A stretch of DNA of 64,000 bases, from assembly GCF_040869045.1 (NCBI RefSeq), contig NC_090322.1, positions 191,083,477 through 191,147,476 of the forward strand, in the 5' to 3' direction. The notes under the pieces were generated by a model. It had not been told where the DNA came from. It was given only the letters and a program-made list of their open reading frames with translations, and made no database searches. This document shows positions 1 to 9,469 of this stretch, one piece after another (positions within the stretch are counted from its first letter, which is position 1; the number at the start of each line of letters is the position of its first letter). This stretch comes from Eurosta solidaginis. Lineage: Eukaryota > Arthropoda > Insecta > Diptera > Tephritidae. Made by a program: the position numbers and the translations under genes.

Positions 1-706
1 TTATTCGCTATCATCACTTTCATTGGATGAGTCACTTGTGGAATAGTCATGAACATCAACAACACTACTGTGAAAGCTTGAAACAACTGGTGTATTTATT
101 GACTCCTCAACATTATCGGGGTACAGTAAGTTTAAGACTTCTGAAGTCAGACTTTTAAATTTTTTCTTAGGTATCTCCCTAAAACTGTTAACTAAAGGAT
201 CCGATGTTATAAGCAACATATTCATAAGATCTCTATTCGTTGCTTCACTCGACTGCTTTTGTGTGTTATCAGCCCTGAATCGTCTCAAATCTTTGTTACG
301 GGCTCCCTGTGCTTCCTCGGAAAGTTGACCAATAGGTAAAATTGCTGATTTTATAATATCAGTACTATGCACTAAGAATTTATGAACTGTAACAGGCATA
401 TTAAACCATGGATAGAGATCTACCTATAGTTTTTTAGTCTTGGCCCCTAAATTTTTCAAATTTTTGGATATTTATATTGTACCCAGATGCTAATGCGCGA
501 AGGAGAGTGTCGAATCTTTTGATGAGCGTTATATCCAATCCCGTAATCTCAGCACTAGCCTCAGAATTTTCGAAAAACCTACGAGCAGTGTTGCCGTCAT
601 TGGTATAGCCGAAACATGGTTTTGGTTTATCTTCATCAATCCATTGTATGTACCTGTTTTTATTCCTTGGTGACTGGTGCGGTAGGTTGTGGCAGGTTGA
701 AGTCAA
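1..706 (-). pseudogene. Broken transposon-type ORF
   Basis: Two open stretches (706 to 434, about 90 codons; 399 to the window edge, about 132 codons) read as one ORF broken by a frameshift near 436 and an in-frame TAG near 424. Visible landmarks in order are NDGNTARRFF, a stretch ending SGYNIN, LYPWFNMPVTVHKFL across the gap, ILPIGQLSEEAQGARNKDLRRF, then an acidic Ser/Asp-rich C-terminus. From memory this order matches ORFs repeated many times in insect and cnidarian genomes and usually annotated only as uncharacterised, so I call it transposon-derived. I cannot name the superfamily and I see no terminal repeats. The stop near base 1 looks like the real C-terminus, because the tail is low-complexity and acidic. 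Confidence 0.55.
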
Positions 707-1394
707 TGATATTCGCCTTTTTGCTTTTGGTGTGATCTTGTTGACCTTGCGCGTTTATTTTTGTATGTTTTATGGCTACATGTTTGTTCCCTGTACCAGG
801 CAATTGGTTTTGCCGTTTGTAGATCAGCTTTAAAGGTTCAAATATCTCGTCGGAGCTGGTACGTACATACATCCTATTTGATATGTAGAGATAACTAAAT
901 CTACAAAAAAAAAAAAATTAAAAATAGATGTGCAAAGAATTCGCAATGGTTTTTTCTTTCGACTATTAGAGAATACTTGCGACTATAACATATGTAAAAT
1001 TTAGCCCGGATGTCCGCGGATGTATGTAACTTTTTTGTTCCTAAAGTTAAAAATATAGTTAAAAAATACCTTTTCTTCTTAATAACGGAATGTTAAATAT
1101 ATTGAAAATATTCTTATTGCGAACGAATTACTATTAAAAAATTTTGCTTACCTTCGAGCTTAGAATCCATCACAAAAATTATGTAAAAGTGTTCACTTAA
1201 AAGAAATATGAATCTTAATATTCAACAAGAATTTTGCAAATTAATCAATGCATTTTACGGCCTTCTTACTTCAATTACTCAATATATATGAGCAAAAATA
1301 TCAAAAAAAAGCAAAAATCCCGTTATTTTGTTTGTTTTCTTTCATTTCTCATTACACTTTTCTTGGAATAAGAACTTTGTTTTTGTCCAGCTAG
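707..1394. other. Unassigned AT-rich stretch
   Basis: Positions 707-872 may hold more N-terminal sequence of the preceding broken ORF in another frame. The rest is AT-rich with short A runs. I see no motif, terminal repeat or RNA gene. Confidence 0.4.
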
Positions 1395-1935
1395 CTTGTT
1401 CTACACGAAACACTGTGCGATGGTTGAAATGTCGTCAGCATACGTAAGTAATTTCATACTTTTATAGAAGATCGTTCGAGCGCGGTTAAGCTCTGCGCCT
1501 GGTTTAATTTTCCCCAGCAACAAATTAACACAATCGCACGGTAGGGGACCACCCTGTCTTCGTTTAGTTTTGAACGGCATTCAACTTCATTTTACATAAG
1601 TTTTGCGGGGAAACCAAATTGAGACAAAGCGGCATTTAGGCAGCTCCTTTTCGTGCTGCCGAATGCCGCTTTAAAATGTACGAAGAGCCGATGTGTATCA
1701 GATCTTTCTTCCCGGGCTTTTTCCAAGATTTGGCGCTTTGTGAAAATCTGGTCGATGGTAGATTTACCAGGTCTGAAGCCGCACTGATAAGGTCCAATCA
1801 GCCGATTCACGATGTGCTTCAATCTTTCGCACAATAGACTTGACATGACCTTATTTGCGACACTAAGAAGGCTGATTCATGGATAGTTGGCCCAGGACTT
1901 AAATTTTTCCACTTGTCGCCGTATTTTTTGGTCAA
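1395..1935 (-). pseudogene. Non-LTR reverse transcriptase remnant
   Basis: Minus-strand reading gives successive blocks of a LINE reverse transcriptase: an NYRGISLLS-like block broken by a stop (about 1880), then GPYQCGFRPGKSTIDQIF, the catalytic-A region LFVHFKAAF (a D of the active-site region appears changed), a QGGPLPCD block (motif C area) and TYADDIS (motif D, about 1432-1444). The 1592-1846 segment is open; frames change on both sides. It lacks endonuclease, thumb and UTRs, so it is an internal fragment. The style resembles the LINE family whose C-termini lie at 36425 and 28115, but the link is inference. It is not expected to be functional. Confidence 0.8.
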
Positions 1936-2984
1936 ATATGCGGGCACTATTCCTGGTGGCTAGCAGCCCGAGTCAGGTTAATGATCGCTTACAGGCACGC
2001 AAACACATTTATGTTGCTACATACACGGCGTATACGCAACATTAGTTAAAAATAAAACTCGAAAGAAAATACATACATATCTTTCGTCTGTATACGTAAA
2101 ATAACATATTTATTTATTTGTAGAAAACACATTTTAATATTTAAGTAGCATTTCTAAGCTCCGCCAGCTATTTCAACATATAAACTTAATGACCATTTTA
2201 ATGTTTTTGCTCAACTGAGCTCAGTCACACTGAGATTTAATTTTGAGTGAAAAAGATTAGTACTCAGAATGTATACAATTCAAAGTATAATTTTAAGTTT
2301 ACTGTTTAAATCTGTTAGTGAAGTAAAAACATTTTAGTTATATTGTCTCCCTGCGCTAGAGTATTTTTCGTCACAATATATGGGCAAATCCCAAAAACTT
2401 TTACTTTTTTGGATACTCGGGTTTTACACACGGGCAAAAAACTTAAGGCCAGAAAAAAGTACAAGAACATTAAGTTTGACCTTTTGACTTTCCGATCTGA
2501 TGATTTTAAAAATCAAGGAAGTTGATAGTAAGTTTTTGCTTCGAAACCTAAAAAACGTCGATTTTTACACTTTTTCAAGCGATACTTTTGTTTTTTTTTT
2601 AATTTTTTCGATACAATTTTGAGGCCTCGCTGAAACGCTATGGAATTTAAATGGAATGTTGTTTTTGAGATGGACATTCTAAAAGTATGAACAATGAGTA
2701 ATGTGGCCCTTCAACACTCAAAACTATCATCAATCAAAATAGCGATACTTTTTTTTTGTCATTTTCAATATTGACAGTTTTTTGCTTATAGCTTTTTGAG
2801 GCAACTGAGTATTGGAATTTGGATTATGCACGATAATAGCCTACCAGGGACTAAAAATACCTGTGGCTTCAAATTCGATGTGCCCCTTTCAGTTTTGAAG
2901 GTAGAAGCAGAAAAGTGGAAGCACTCGGTTGCGTAAATTTTTTTCAGGAGCATGTTTTTTTGTGGGCACAGCTACAATTTTACT
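1936..2984. other. Unassigned stretch
   Basis: AT-rich sequence with several long T runs (about 2588-2600, 2750, 2938). No protein family, RNA or terminal repeat was recognised. It lies just outside the left arm of an inverted repeat and may belong to the same unknown element. Confidence 0.35.
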
Positions 2985-3147
2985 TTTATCACTTCATACC
3001 CGTTTGTTAATTTTTTCTCTACACCACAGTGGTATACCATCAATTGCCTCACCTTGGAGTATTCACGTAAGGAAAGTTATTGATGTTTGTACATGGGGCA
3101 AATATACGAAATTTCCGACAAAAATTGGCAATCGTCAAAAAGTGTAG
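2985..3147 (+). repeat. Left arm of ~160-bp inverted repeat around LINE-A
   Basis: This stretch and the reverse complement of 7557-7720 align almost end to end, sharing blocks such as TTAATTTTTTCTCTACACCA, ATACCATCAATTGCCTCA and CATGGGGCAAATATACGAAA, with roughly 10% mismatches by eye. The inner ends, both reading GTGTAG, sit directly against the 3' tail and 5' end of LINE-A. Either LINE-A jumped into the loop of a foldback element, or two copies of a dispersed repeat happen to flank it. Confidence 0.8.
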
Positions 3148-3321
3148 AAATAATTTTTTTTTTTTTTTAACCAGGCTTTATTTAAAAGTAAATGAAAAGA
3201 AACACAAATTTGGTCCAAAAATTTCATATTTCATACTTATTTATTCAGTCTATGATTTACAATAATCTTACAGACTAGATTAACAAAAATTTCTTATATA
3301 TAAGTAGAAAGTGTTAAAAAA

Positions 3322-3774
3322 TTAACATAATATAGAGAATAACACATTTTTAAAACAAAAGCGTGATACGGAAAAATCAATAAAATGATCATTGCTTAAT
3401 GAGTTGATGGCAATTAGAGCGCGTGTGATCGGCCCATTTAGAGCATAATTGGACTTAAACTGATCAATAGAAAACATGTTATGTTGCCGCAAATTCCGTG
3501 ATGGAACGTAAAAGTTCAAAGACTCAAAAAGCATGGGACAATCGATATTGCCATTAATAATGTCGTAGATAAATATTATCGATGAGATAACCCTTCTACT
3601 CTCTAACGTATGCAGATTTATTAGATTGCACCTTGAGATATATGAGGGGAGGGGCAAATCAAATCTTATATCAGATAAACAGTATTTCATAAATATTTTT
3701 TGTACATGTTCAATCCTTTTCTTATGTACCTCATAATAGGGACTCCATATTATGGAACAATATTCAAGTATATT
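3322..3774 (-). pseudogene. LINE-A ORF2, C-terminal RT thumb and tail
   Basis: Open minus-strand frame starting at the SINE junction with ILEYCSIIWSPYYEVH, followed by RIEHVQKIFMKY, LINLHTLESRRV and RNLRQHNMF, and ending near ITRALIAINSLS before the stop at 3322. This is the conserved post-catalytic region of CR1-like ORF2 proteins (compare ILEYCSCVWSPVS in LINE-B at 11690 and the tail at 62606). It is the same protein as the RT fragment at 4024-4951 but is separated from it by the SINE. The segment between YADD and ILEYC (about 120 residues in LINE-B) is missing here. Confidence 0.85.
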
Positions 3775-4023
3775 GGCGGCCATCGTGGTGTGATGGTAGC
3801 ATGCTCCGCCTGCCACACCGTATGCCCTGGGTTCGCACCCCAGGCAAAGCAACATCAAAATTTTAGAAATAAGGTTTTTCAATTAGAAGACAATTTTTCT
3901 AAGCGGGGTCGCCCCTCGGCAGTGTTTGGCAAGCGCTCCTGGTGTATTTCTGCCATGAAAAGCTCTCAATGAAAACTCATCTGCCTTGCAGATGCCGTTC
4001 GGAGTCGGCATAAAACATGTAGG
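3775..4023 (+). mobile_element. tRNA-Gly-like SINE, copy 1 (inside LINE-A ORF2)
   Basis: The first ~75 bases align with a tRNA-Gly(GCC): A-box region GTGGTGTGATGGTAGCATGC, anticodon-arm region CGCCTGCCAC with anticodon GCC still readable, and B box GGGTTCGCACC. The body continues with AAAGCAACATCAAAATTTTAG, AAGCGGGGTCGCCC, TGCCATGAAAAGCTCTCA and GCCGTTCGGAGTCGGCATAA, then stops at CATGTAGG, earlier than in copies 2 and 5. It replaces the YADD-to-thumb part of LINE-A ORF2. No target duplication is visible, so insertion was followed or accompanied by a deletion. RNA polymerase III internal promoter boxes are present; transcription is not shown. Confidence 0.85.
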
Positions 4024-4951
4024 GGAGATAACTGCATTGCTCGAAACAAACACTCACGTCATTTATAAAAAGAATAAAAAGAAGAGGACCTAGGATACTT
4101 CCCTGAGGCACACCTAAGTTTGCTACGTATGGTGATGATCTTACATTATCCATGACAACAAAATTTACTCTGTTAGATAAATAGGAATATATCCACTGCA
4201 AAAATGTGGAATGGAAACCCAATTTTTGTAATTTTGCCAATAGAGCTCTGTGAGATACTCTATCAAAAGCTTTAGATATATCTGTATAGATGCAGTCAAC
4301 TTGACAGCCATCTGTGAAAGCCGAGGTACAATAATTTGAAAAAATAGCAAGATTGGTAACTGTCGAACGTCCTGGAATGAAACCATGCTGATATGGGCAG
4401 ATATAATGCTTAACCAATAATAATAATTTACTCATCACCGTTTTTTCAAACAGTTTAGAAATAACCGGAATCTCCAATATTGGACGATAGTTGGTAACAT
4501 CATTTTTACTATCACTCTTATGAATAGGTTGGATAAAAGTAGTTTTCCATTCATCTAAGAAAATTCCCGACCTTAACGATAAGTTGAATAAATGCAACAA
4601 CGACTCAGCAATTGAACCAACATATTGCTTTAGAAAGAACGGTGAGAATTGTTGAAAATCACATTCCTTTGAATTTTTGATAGTCTGAATACTTAGCGTA
4701 ATGGCGTCAATATTAAGAACCAACGAAGAGAAGTTAAAGGAAGAAATTATCCCATTCAACATGGCTCCATCGTCAGTCCACGAATTATCAGTGGCAAAGT
4801 TTGCTTTAAAAAATTCCGCAAATAAATTAGCAGATTCACTAGGCGATGACAAAATCTTATCTTGATAGCCCACAGACAATGGAATTACTGAAACGGACTG
4901 CTTGGAACGAATAAAGTTCCAAAACGATTTAGGATTCGATTTAGTATTATT
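4024..4951 (-). pseudogene. LINE-A ORF2, reverse transcriptase core
   Basis: Minus-strand frame with a linker (AEFFKANF), then RT blocks: WKTTFIQPIHKSD, NYRPILEIPVISKLFEK, YQHGFIPGRSTVTNL, YTDISKAFDRVSH (catalytic Asp present) and GVPQGSILGPLLFILFIND. The reading then runs into the SINE just before the expected YADD box, so the second catalytic aspartate pair is absent. The apparent YAD at the very end of the frame is SINE sequence, not RT. The chain is well preserved up to the insertion, suggesting LINE-A decayed only moderately before it was hit. Confidence 0.92.
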
Positions 4952-6050
4952 CTAAAAGTTAAGAATGTATCGATTATATAGAAATTTATCAAGGCAATTA
5001 AATTCTTTCACATACTTGAAGTATTCTTGCTTGAACTGAAGGGATCCCGAATTTTTAAAAAGTTTATAATATATATTGCGGAGATTTTTTAGTCTCTTTA
5101 GATTTATTATACCATGGCAATTTGTAAGCCCTAGCTGAAAACGAGGGATATTGTTGATAACTATTTCCAAAATAACACTTTTAAATAAATCAAAGCAGCT
5201 AGCGAACTCACAGACAATGAAAAGAGACTGCCAATCTATGTTTGAGATTAAGTTATTAATCAAAATAAAATCACAGCGACTGCAATTGAAACCAACATCA
5301 TTATTGTATTCCATACGTCCAATCTCATAAAATTTTATTTCCAAGATCAATGGTACATGATGTTTATCAGTATTAGATAACGGGCAACAAGCACGAATGA
5401 AATTATAATTAAGATCATTACTAACAAATATGAGATCTAGGATTCTGTCAAGTGAATTCACAAAATTATTGATTTGTACTAATTGTAAGCTATGAAAACC
5501 ATCAACTACATCTACATACATTTCATTAGCTTGATTTATATTCATAGGTATGAAGGTATTCTCACCCGCAAGATAACTCCAGATAATTTTATTTAGATTA
5601 TAGTATCCTAAAATATAGAGTTTGGACTCTAAGTTTGTCCTACAAACATGCAATATATTATCGACATGAGCTTTGTATACCCTATCTGGACTATTAGGTG
5701 GAATATAAGATGCACTAACAATTAAACTCTCTTTGCCTCTTACATAGACTATGACCTGATCAAGAGATATTTCAGCAATATCAAGAGCAACCGCGGAGGA
5801 TTGTAGCTCCTTTCTCACAACAATCAGTACTACTCCTCATCGGGAGAGTCCCGTATTTACACTATCGCGATCTTTGCGAAAAACATTGTATAAATGTTTA
5901 TCAAAAAATTCATTATCAAAGAAATATTTGGTTAACTACGTCCCTACAAGAACTATCAGGCCATAGTGCTCAGTCGAGGTAGCAGAATATACAGCAGAGG
6001 CTTTAGTTCTCATGCCTGATATATTTTGAAAATATATTTTCAACGACTTC
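4952..6050 (-). pseudogene. LINE-A ORF2, endonuclease domain
   Basis: The apurinic-like (exonuclease/endonuclease/phosphatase) domain starts near 6050 with YFQNISGMRTK, has a stop near 5935, then RKDRDSVN, and an open frame from 5818 with ASYIPPNSPD, a degenerate Mg-binding block LGYYNLNKIIW (the usual GD is GY), LDRILDLIFV and NTDKHHVPL where SDHxxL is usual. Two catalytic positions are therefore changed. The domain would nick the target DNA that primes reverse transcription. It is followed by a basic linker rich in Lys and Tyr up to 4952. Confidence 0.85.
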
Positions 6051-6101
6051 TTGGAAGGACGAGCAGTTTCAATTGAAATAGTTATGGACTCGCTTTCTGC
6101 G

Positions 6102-6656
6102 TCAGTCCTCTTTGAAAAAAAGAAAAGGCCTAATTTTTACGTCCGATGGCCAAATTGATGCATCAAGCAGTTTGTTATAGTTGGAAGGGGAGACACCAAG
6201 TTTAAAATTAACATTAATTAAAGACTTAACATCTACGTCCTTTTTTACCAATCCTTGGCATCGAATCAATGAAGGCGATATGTTCGCAGCTTTTGAGACA
6301 TAGTCAATAATTGCTTCCTCACTTACAGTTGACTTAAATGACGATAAATGCAGCCATTTGTACCATACATAAACATCCAAATTAGCATTGGGGTTACTAC
6401 AAACAACTAAAGGTCGCGCTTTTTGTTTGTTCTTGATCACATTTTCAGAATTTTTCTTCTTTTGTTTACTGGGATGCGCAATAACTGAAGATGCAGAAGT
6501 AAGAGAAGCGGCCGGCTCAGCAACGTCAGAAGCAGCGGCAGCGATACTAGCATAACTAAAACACCCATCGACAGTAGGAGCTACACCATCAGCATGACTC
6601 GTACTTACAGCAACAACATCAATAGCATTCGGAACTGAGCGCGTGCGAGATTTCAA
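6102..6656 (-). pseudogene. LINE-A ORF1, C-terminal half
   Basis: A 184-codon minus frame: an Ala/Ser-rich linker, a Lys-rich stretch KQKKKNSENVIKNKQKA, then a folded region VWYKWLHLSSFKSTVSEEAI, LIRCQGLVKKD, VNFKLGVSP, LLDASIWPSDVKIRPF. The same motif order (VSRLHASLTENDI, KLGV, LDSSFWPKHTVVHLF in another frame) occurs in LINE-B ORF1 at 9160-9440, so it is the nucleic-acid-binding C-terminal domain of this ORF1 type. It is cut from the PHD-finger half by the MITE at 6660-7077. Confidence 0.85.
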
Positions 6657-6659
6657 TAG

Positions 6660-7077
6660 GGGGACTCATGTAACCGTATAAATGCCTTATAAAGTGTGTA
6701 AACGTATAAATTTACCTAGTGCGTAAACGAGCTGTCAAATTTTGTATGAAAAATCATTTACACAATTTGTATAAATTTACGAGCACATTTCATTGTGTAA
6801 ACGCGGTAAACTCAAAGGAATGCAACCTTGCAGACATTATAGCCGGCATTTTCATCAGAAATCTCCAACATCATCAAGTAAAGGCGTTTTAGTTTTGATT
6901 TTTCACTTAATCTTGGTATTTTTTAATTTGCATAACAATCAAAAAAATTTTTTGGCAATAATACAGCTGAAAAACAATCAAGTTTATCAAGAGTATTACT
7001 AGGTGCGTTCATATAACCGCGTGTGTAAATGGATATAATTTTACACCTTATAAGTTTATATGCTATCATGAGTCCCC
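6660..7077. mobile_element. MITE with GGGGACTCATG terminal inverted repeats
   Basis: Starts GGGGACTCATGTAACC and ends, read from the other strand, GGGGACTCATGATAGC; similarity continues inward for about 40 bases (TATAAA, CTTATAA, GTGTAAA, and near both ends a CCTAG). It has no coding capacity and inserts between the two halves of LINE-A ORF1. The right flank is TTAA, suggesting a TTAA (piggyBac-like) target, but the left flank reads CAATA, so the duplication is not confirmed. Internally it repeats GTGTAAAC/GTAAAT words, common in subterminal transposase-binding regions. Confidence 0.75.
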
Positions 7078-7129
7078 TTAATGCTTTTTGTTCGCATTGC
7101 GTTTTATTTATTGCACTTTGTGCTTGTTT

Positions 7130-7465
7130 CTAACTTGGCTCAACGACTTTGGTTTTTGACCGCGTTTGACGAACATTGTGTGTATCTTTAGATTTACTTT
7201 GCTGAATATCACTATTCAAAGTTTTTATAAAGCTACTGAGAGCACTAAGACTTTTTCGAGTCTCCGCAATTTTCGACTGCATAATTGACGGCAGGCCAAC
7301 AACACAATTGTCACATCTGTAAAACAGATTATTGTGTTTTTTTAAAATGTTTATTATGTTTTCACTAATATTCGCACATTTAATATGCATTTTAGCATTA
7401 CAAAAGCCACAAATTAGATGATCAACATCACCACACGAACCTGTGCACTTAACACAGTTTTTCAT
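7130..7465 (-). pseudogene. LINE-A ORF1, N-terminal PHD finger
   Basis: A 111-codon frame starting MKNCVKCTGSCG, with Cys/His spacing of a PHD-type zinc finger (CVKC, C, CGFC, H, C, then CDNC), a helical stretch MQSKIAETRKSLSALSSFI and a basic RQTRSKTK segment. It ends at a TAG 50 bases before the MITE. PHD fingers at the ORF1 N-terminus are known in CR1-group LINEs. The start methionine is chosen because the first zinc ligand follows at once, and LINE-B has the same layout at 8319. Confidence 0.82.
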
Positions 7466-7556
7466 TGCGTTAAAATAGTGAAATACACAGAGCGAGTTTA
7501 AACACGTCTACTCCCAACGACTGTTTTGACTATTTAAATAAATAAAATAAAATTTG

Positions 7557-7720
7557 TCTACACTTTTTGATGATTGGCAATTTTTGGCGAAAATTTCGTA
7601 TATTTGCCCCATGTACGAACATCAATAACTTTCCTTGCTCGAATATTCCAAGATGAGGCAATTGATGGTATACTACTATGGTGTAGAGAAAAAATTAACA
7701 AATGGGTATGAAATATTTGA
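7557..7720 (-). repeat. Right arm of the inverted repeat around LINE-A
   Basis: Reverse-complement partner of 2985-3147. It begins CTACACTTTTTGATGATTGG against the LINE-A 5' end and runs into the ~180-bp monomer at 7724. Confidence 0.8.
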
Positions 7721-7723
7721 CGG

Positions 7724-7880
7724 TTACCCGGCTTCATATTTTTGCCGATATCTCTAAAACCCGGTTTCGGGTATCAACAAAATTTTACCTAAATTTACCC
7801 CACATAGATATGTACATCCTGAGAAAATTTCAACACAATCGGTGAAGAAGTGTTTAAATAATGATCTGGTAACCTTGCCG
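7724..7880 (+). repeat. ~180-bp monomer left of LINE-B
   Basis: Blocks GGTTACCCGGCTTCATATTT, CCGATATCTCTAAAACCCGG, AAAATTTTACCTAAA and AATCGGTGAAGAAGTGTTTA recur in two monomers at 12795-13130 on the far side of LINE-B. LINE-B therefore appears to have jumped into a short tandem array of this repeat. Confidence 0.75.
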
Positions 7881-8318
7881 TGCGCGGACGTGTTTTTGAT
7901 CGCTCTTCGAATTGTTAGTCTTTTTACTTTGTAAACAAGTTTTATCTTTTATAAATATTCATAAATATAATAGAAAACAGTTTATAAGTTTAATTTCGTA
8001 TTAAATCTTTACACAGTGCAATATACATAGTGGCTTTTTGCGCAATTTAAACATTCAGTCTGTGTGTTCATAGATCATAGATTTTCACAAAAATTTGTGA
8101 TAACTGCATACCTTTTTGTTGGTAGCTGCTATTAGCAAGTCATTGTGTGCCCTTTTTGCTTTCTTTTGTGTTCGCTGCTAGCTATACGCTGTCTTGCGAT
8201 TTGCATCCAGTGCTCCAAAATAACTCTCGCCCATATTTTTTGAACAGCTGTTCAATTTATCCTATACTTATAGTTTCTTTTGCCTATTTTTCTTTTGGGT
8301 TTGTTTAACTTTGCAATT

Positions 8319-9463
8319 ATGTTGGATTGCTGTGTCAAGAAGTGCACCAATCAAAAGAAAATTTTCCGTGGTGACACTTATGTTTGTTGTTGGCCCTGTG
8401 ATAATATGGCTCATGGTATCTGTGTCGGTGTCGGGAGGTTGATCTAATATCCAGCAAAATTGGAATGAACTGGACATGTCATGATTGTAGTTCCGTAAAA
8501 AATGACATGAGAGCTTTTATGAGGCAAACTCAGAAAGAGTTCAACAACATTTTTATTGGGTTTCGTGACCTTAGCGAAAGATTCAAAACGATGGAGGCTC
8601 ACTTTAAAAAATTGGAAGTGATATTTGAATCCCCAAAACGTAAGAAATGTATGCCCAACAATGACTCCAACTTGTCTTCGAGTCAGGGGCAAAGCTGTCC
8701 TCCTACGAATGTCCCTTCAACCGCGTTGACTGATACGAACAGACTTACCAAAGACGTTATGAACAATGCAGCTCAGGAATCTCCACAAGAATCTCCACAA
8801 GACTGTGTCGAGACTTCCAGTGAGACGATCTCTGGCAAATTAAACGATGCACGAACTAATAGTGGTACCTTTGCGGCGGTTTGTTCTACGTCACCAACGT
8901 TGATTTCGCTGGACTCCCCAATTCATCCTACACCTCCACCGGTATCTTTAGCTCCAACAATAACAGTTACCGATACTGGGGTTGTTGCTAGCGATGCAAG
9001 TGTACCTGAAAAAAATAGTACTTATTTGACGAGCTCGATAACCAACGCTAGGTCAAGTAATGCGTTTTCTGTCAACTGTTCTATAACGGCCGCACCTTCC
9101 CAGCTCTCTGGTGCGCTATCCGCTACTCCTTTGCAGGTGACTGCCGTGCCACCTCGTAGGGCTGTATTTGTGTCCCGATTACACGCCTCGCTTACCGAAA
9201 ATGACATTGCTCATTACGTTTGCTCTAAACTTGGTGTTGCACCCACTAGTAACATCAATGTGTATAAATTTAACTTTAAATATAGAGAGACATCTCCTCA
9301 TTTCAAATATCCCTTTCAGATGAATATTTCGATAAGGTACTTGATTCCTCTTTTTGGCCTAAGCATACTGTGGTTCACTTGTTCACAAGAAAGGCGAGGG
9401 CCGAACCTGTTTTATTACAGCCAAAAAACGGTATGACTAACACAGTAATAACAACACAAAGGT
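8319..9463 (+). pseudogene. LINE-B ORF1 (PHD finger plus C-terminal domain)
   Basis: Start chosen at 8319 because a PHD-type finger begins there: MLDCCVKKC, then VCCWPC, MAHGIC. A frameshift near 8440 shifts the last ligand pair (WTCHDC) into the frame opening at 8465. Then come a coiled-coil-like segment (FMRQTQKEFNNIF to FKKLEVIF), a long Ser/Thr/Pro-rich linker, and the C-terminal domain from AVFVSRLHASLTENDI to KLGVAPTSN. A second frameshift near 9295 puts the end (FDKVLDSSFWPKHTVVHLF, stop at about 9461) in another frame. The product would be the RNA-binding chaperone of the LINE particle. The length of about 380 codons is normal for the type. Confidence 0.85.
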
Positions 9464-9469
9464 AATTGC

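Larger units (their letters stand above)
3150..7550 (-). mobile_element. LINE-A, CR1-like non-LTR retrotransposon (dead)
   Basis: This is a near full-length two-ORF LINE on the minus strand. It starts near 7545, with ORF1 (PHD finger, 7465-7130; C-terminal domain, 6656-6102), then ORF2 (endonuclease about 6050-4952, reverse transcriptase 4951-3322), a short 3' UTR, and a poly-A tail seen as a T run at about 3155-3168. It is broken by a 418-bp MITE in ORF1, a tRNA-like SINE in ORF2 with loss of about 120 codons of RT, several stops, and altered catalytic residues. The PHD finger plus C-terminal domain in ORF1 and the YTDISKAFDRVSH-type RT suggest the CR1/L2 group. The clade is inferred from motifs only. 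Confidence 0.88.

Noticed and set aside
3775..3850. Intact tRNA-Gly gene
   Set aside because: The acceptor stem does not pair and the SINE body follows at once; four more copies show it is a SINE head.
3977..4020. Apparent YAD at the end of the LINE-A RT frame as the catalytic YADD
   Set aside because: Those codons are the SINE's TCGGCATAAAACATG region read backwards; the real YADD is lost.
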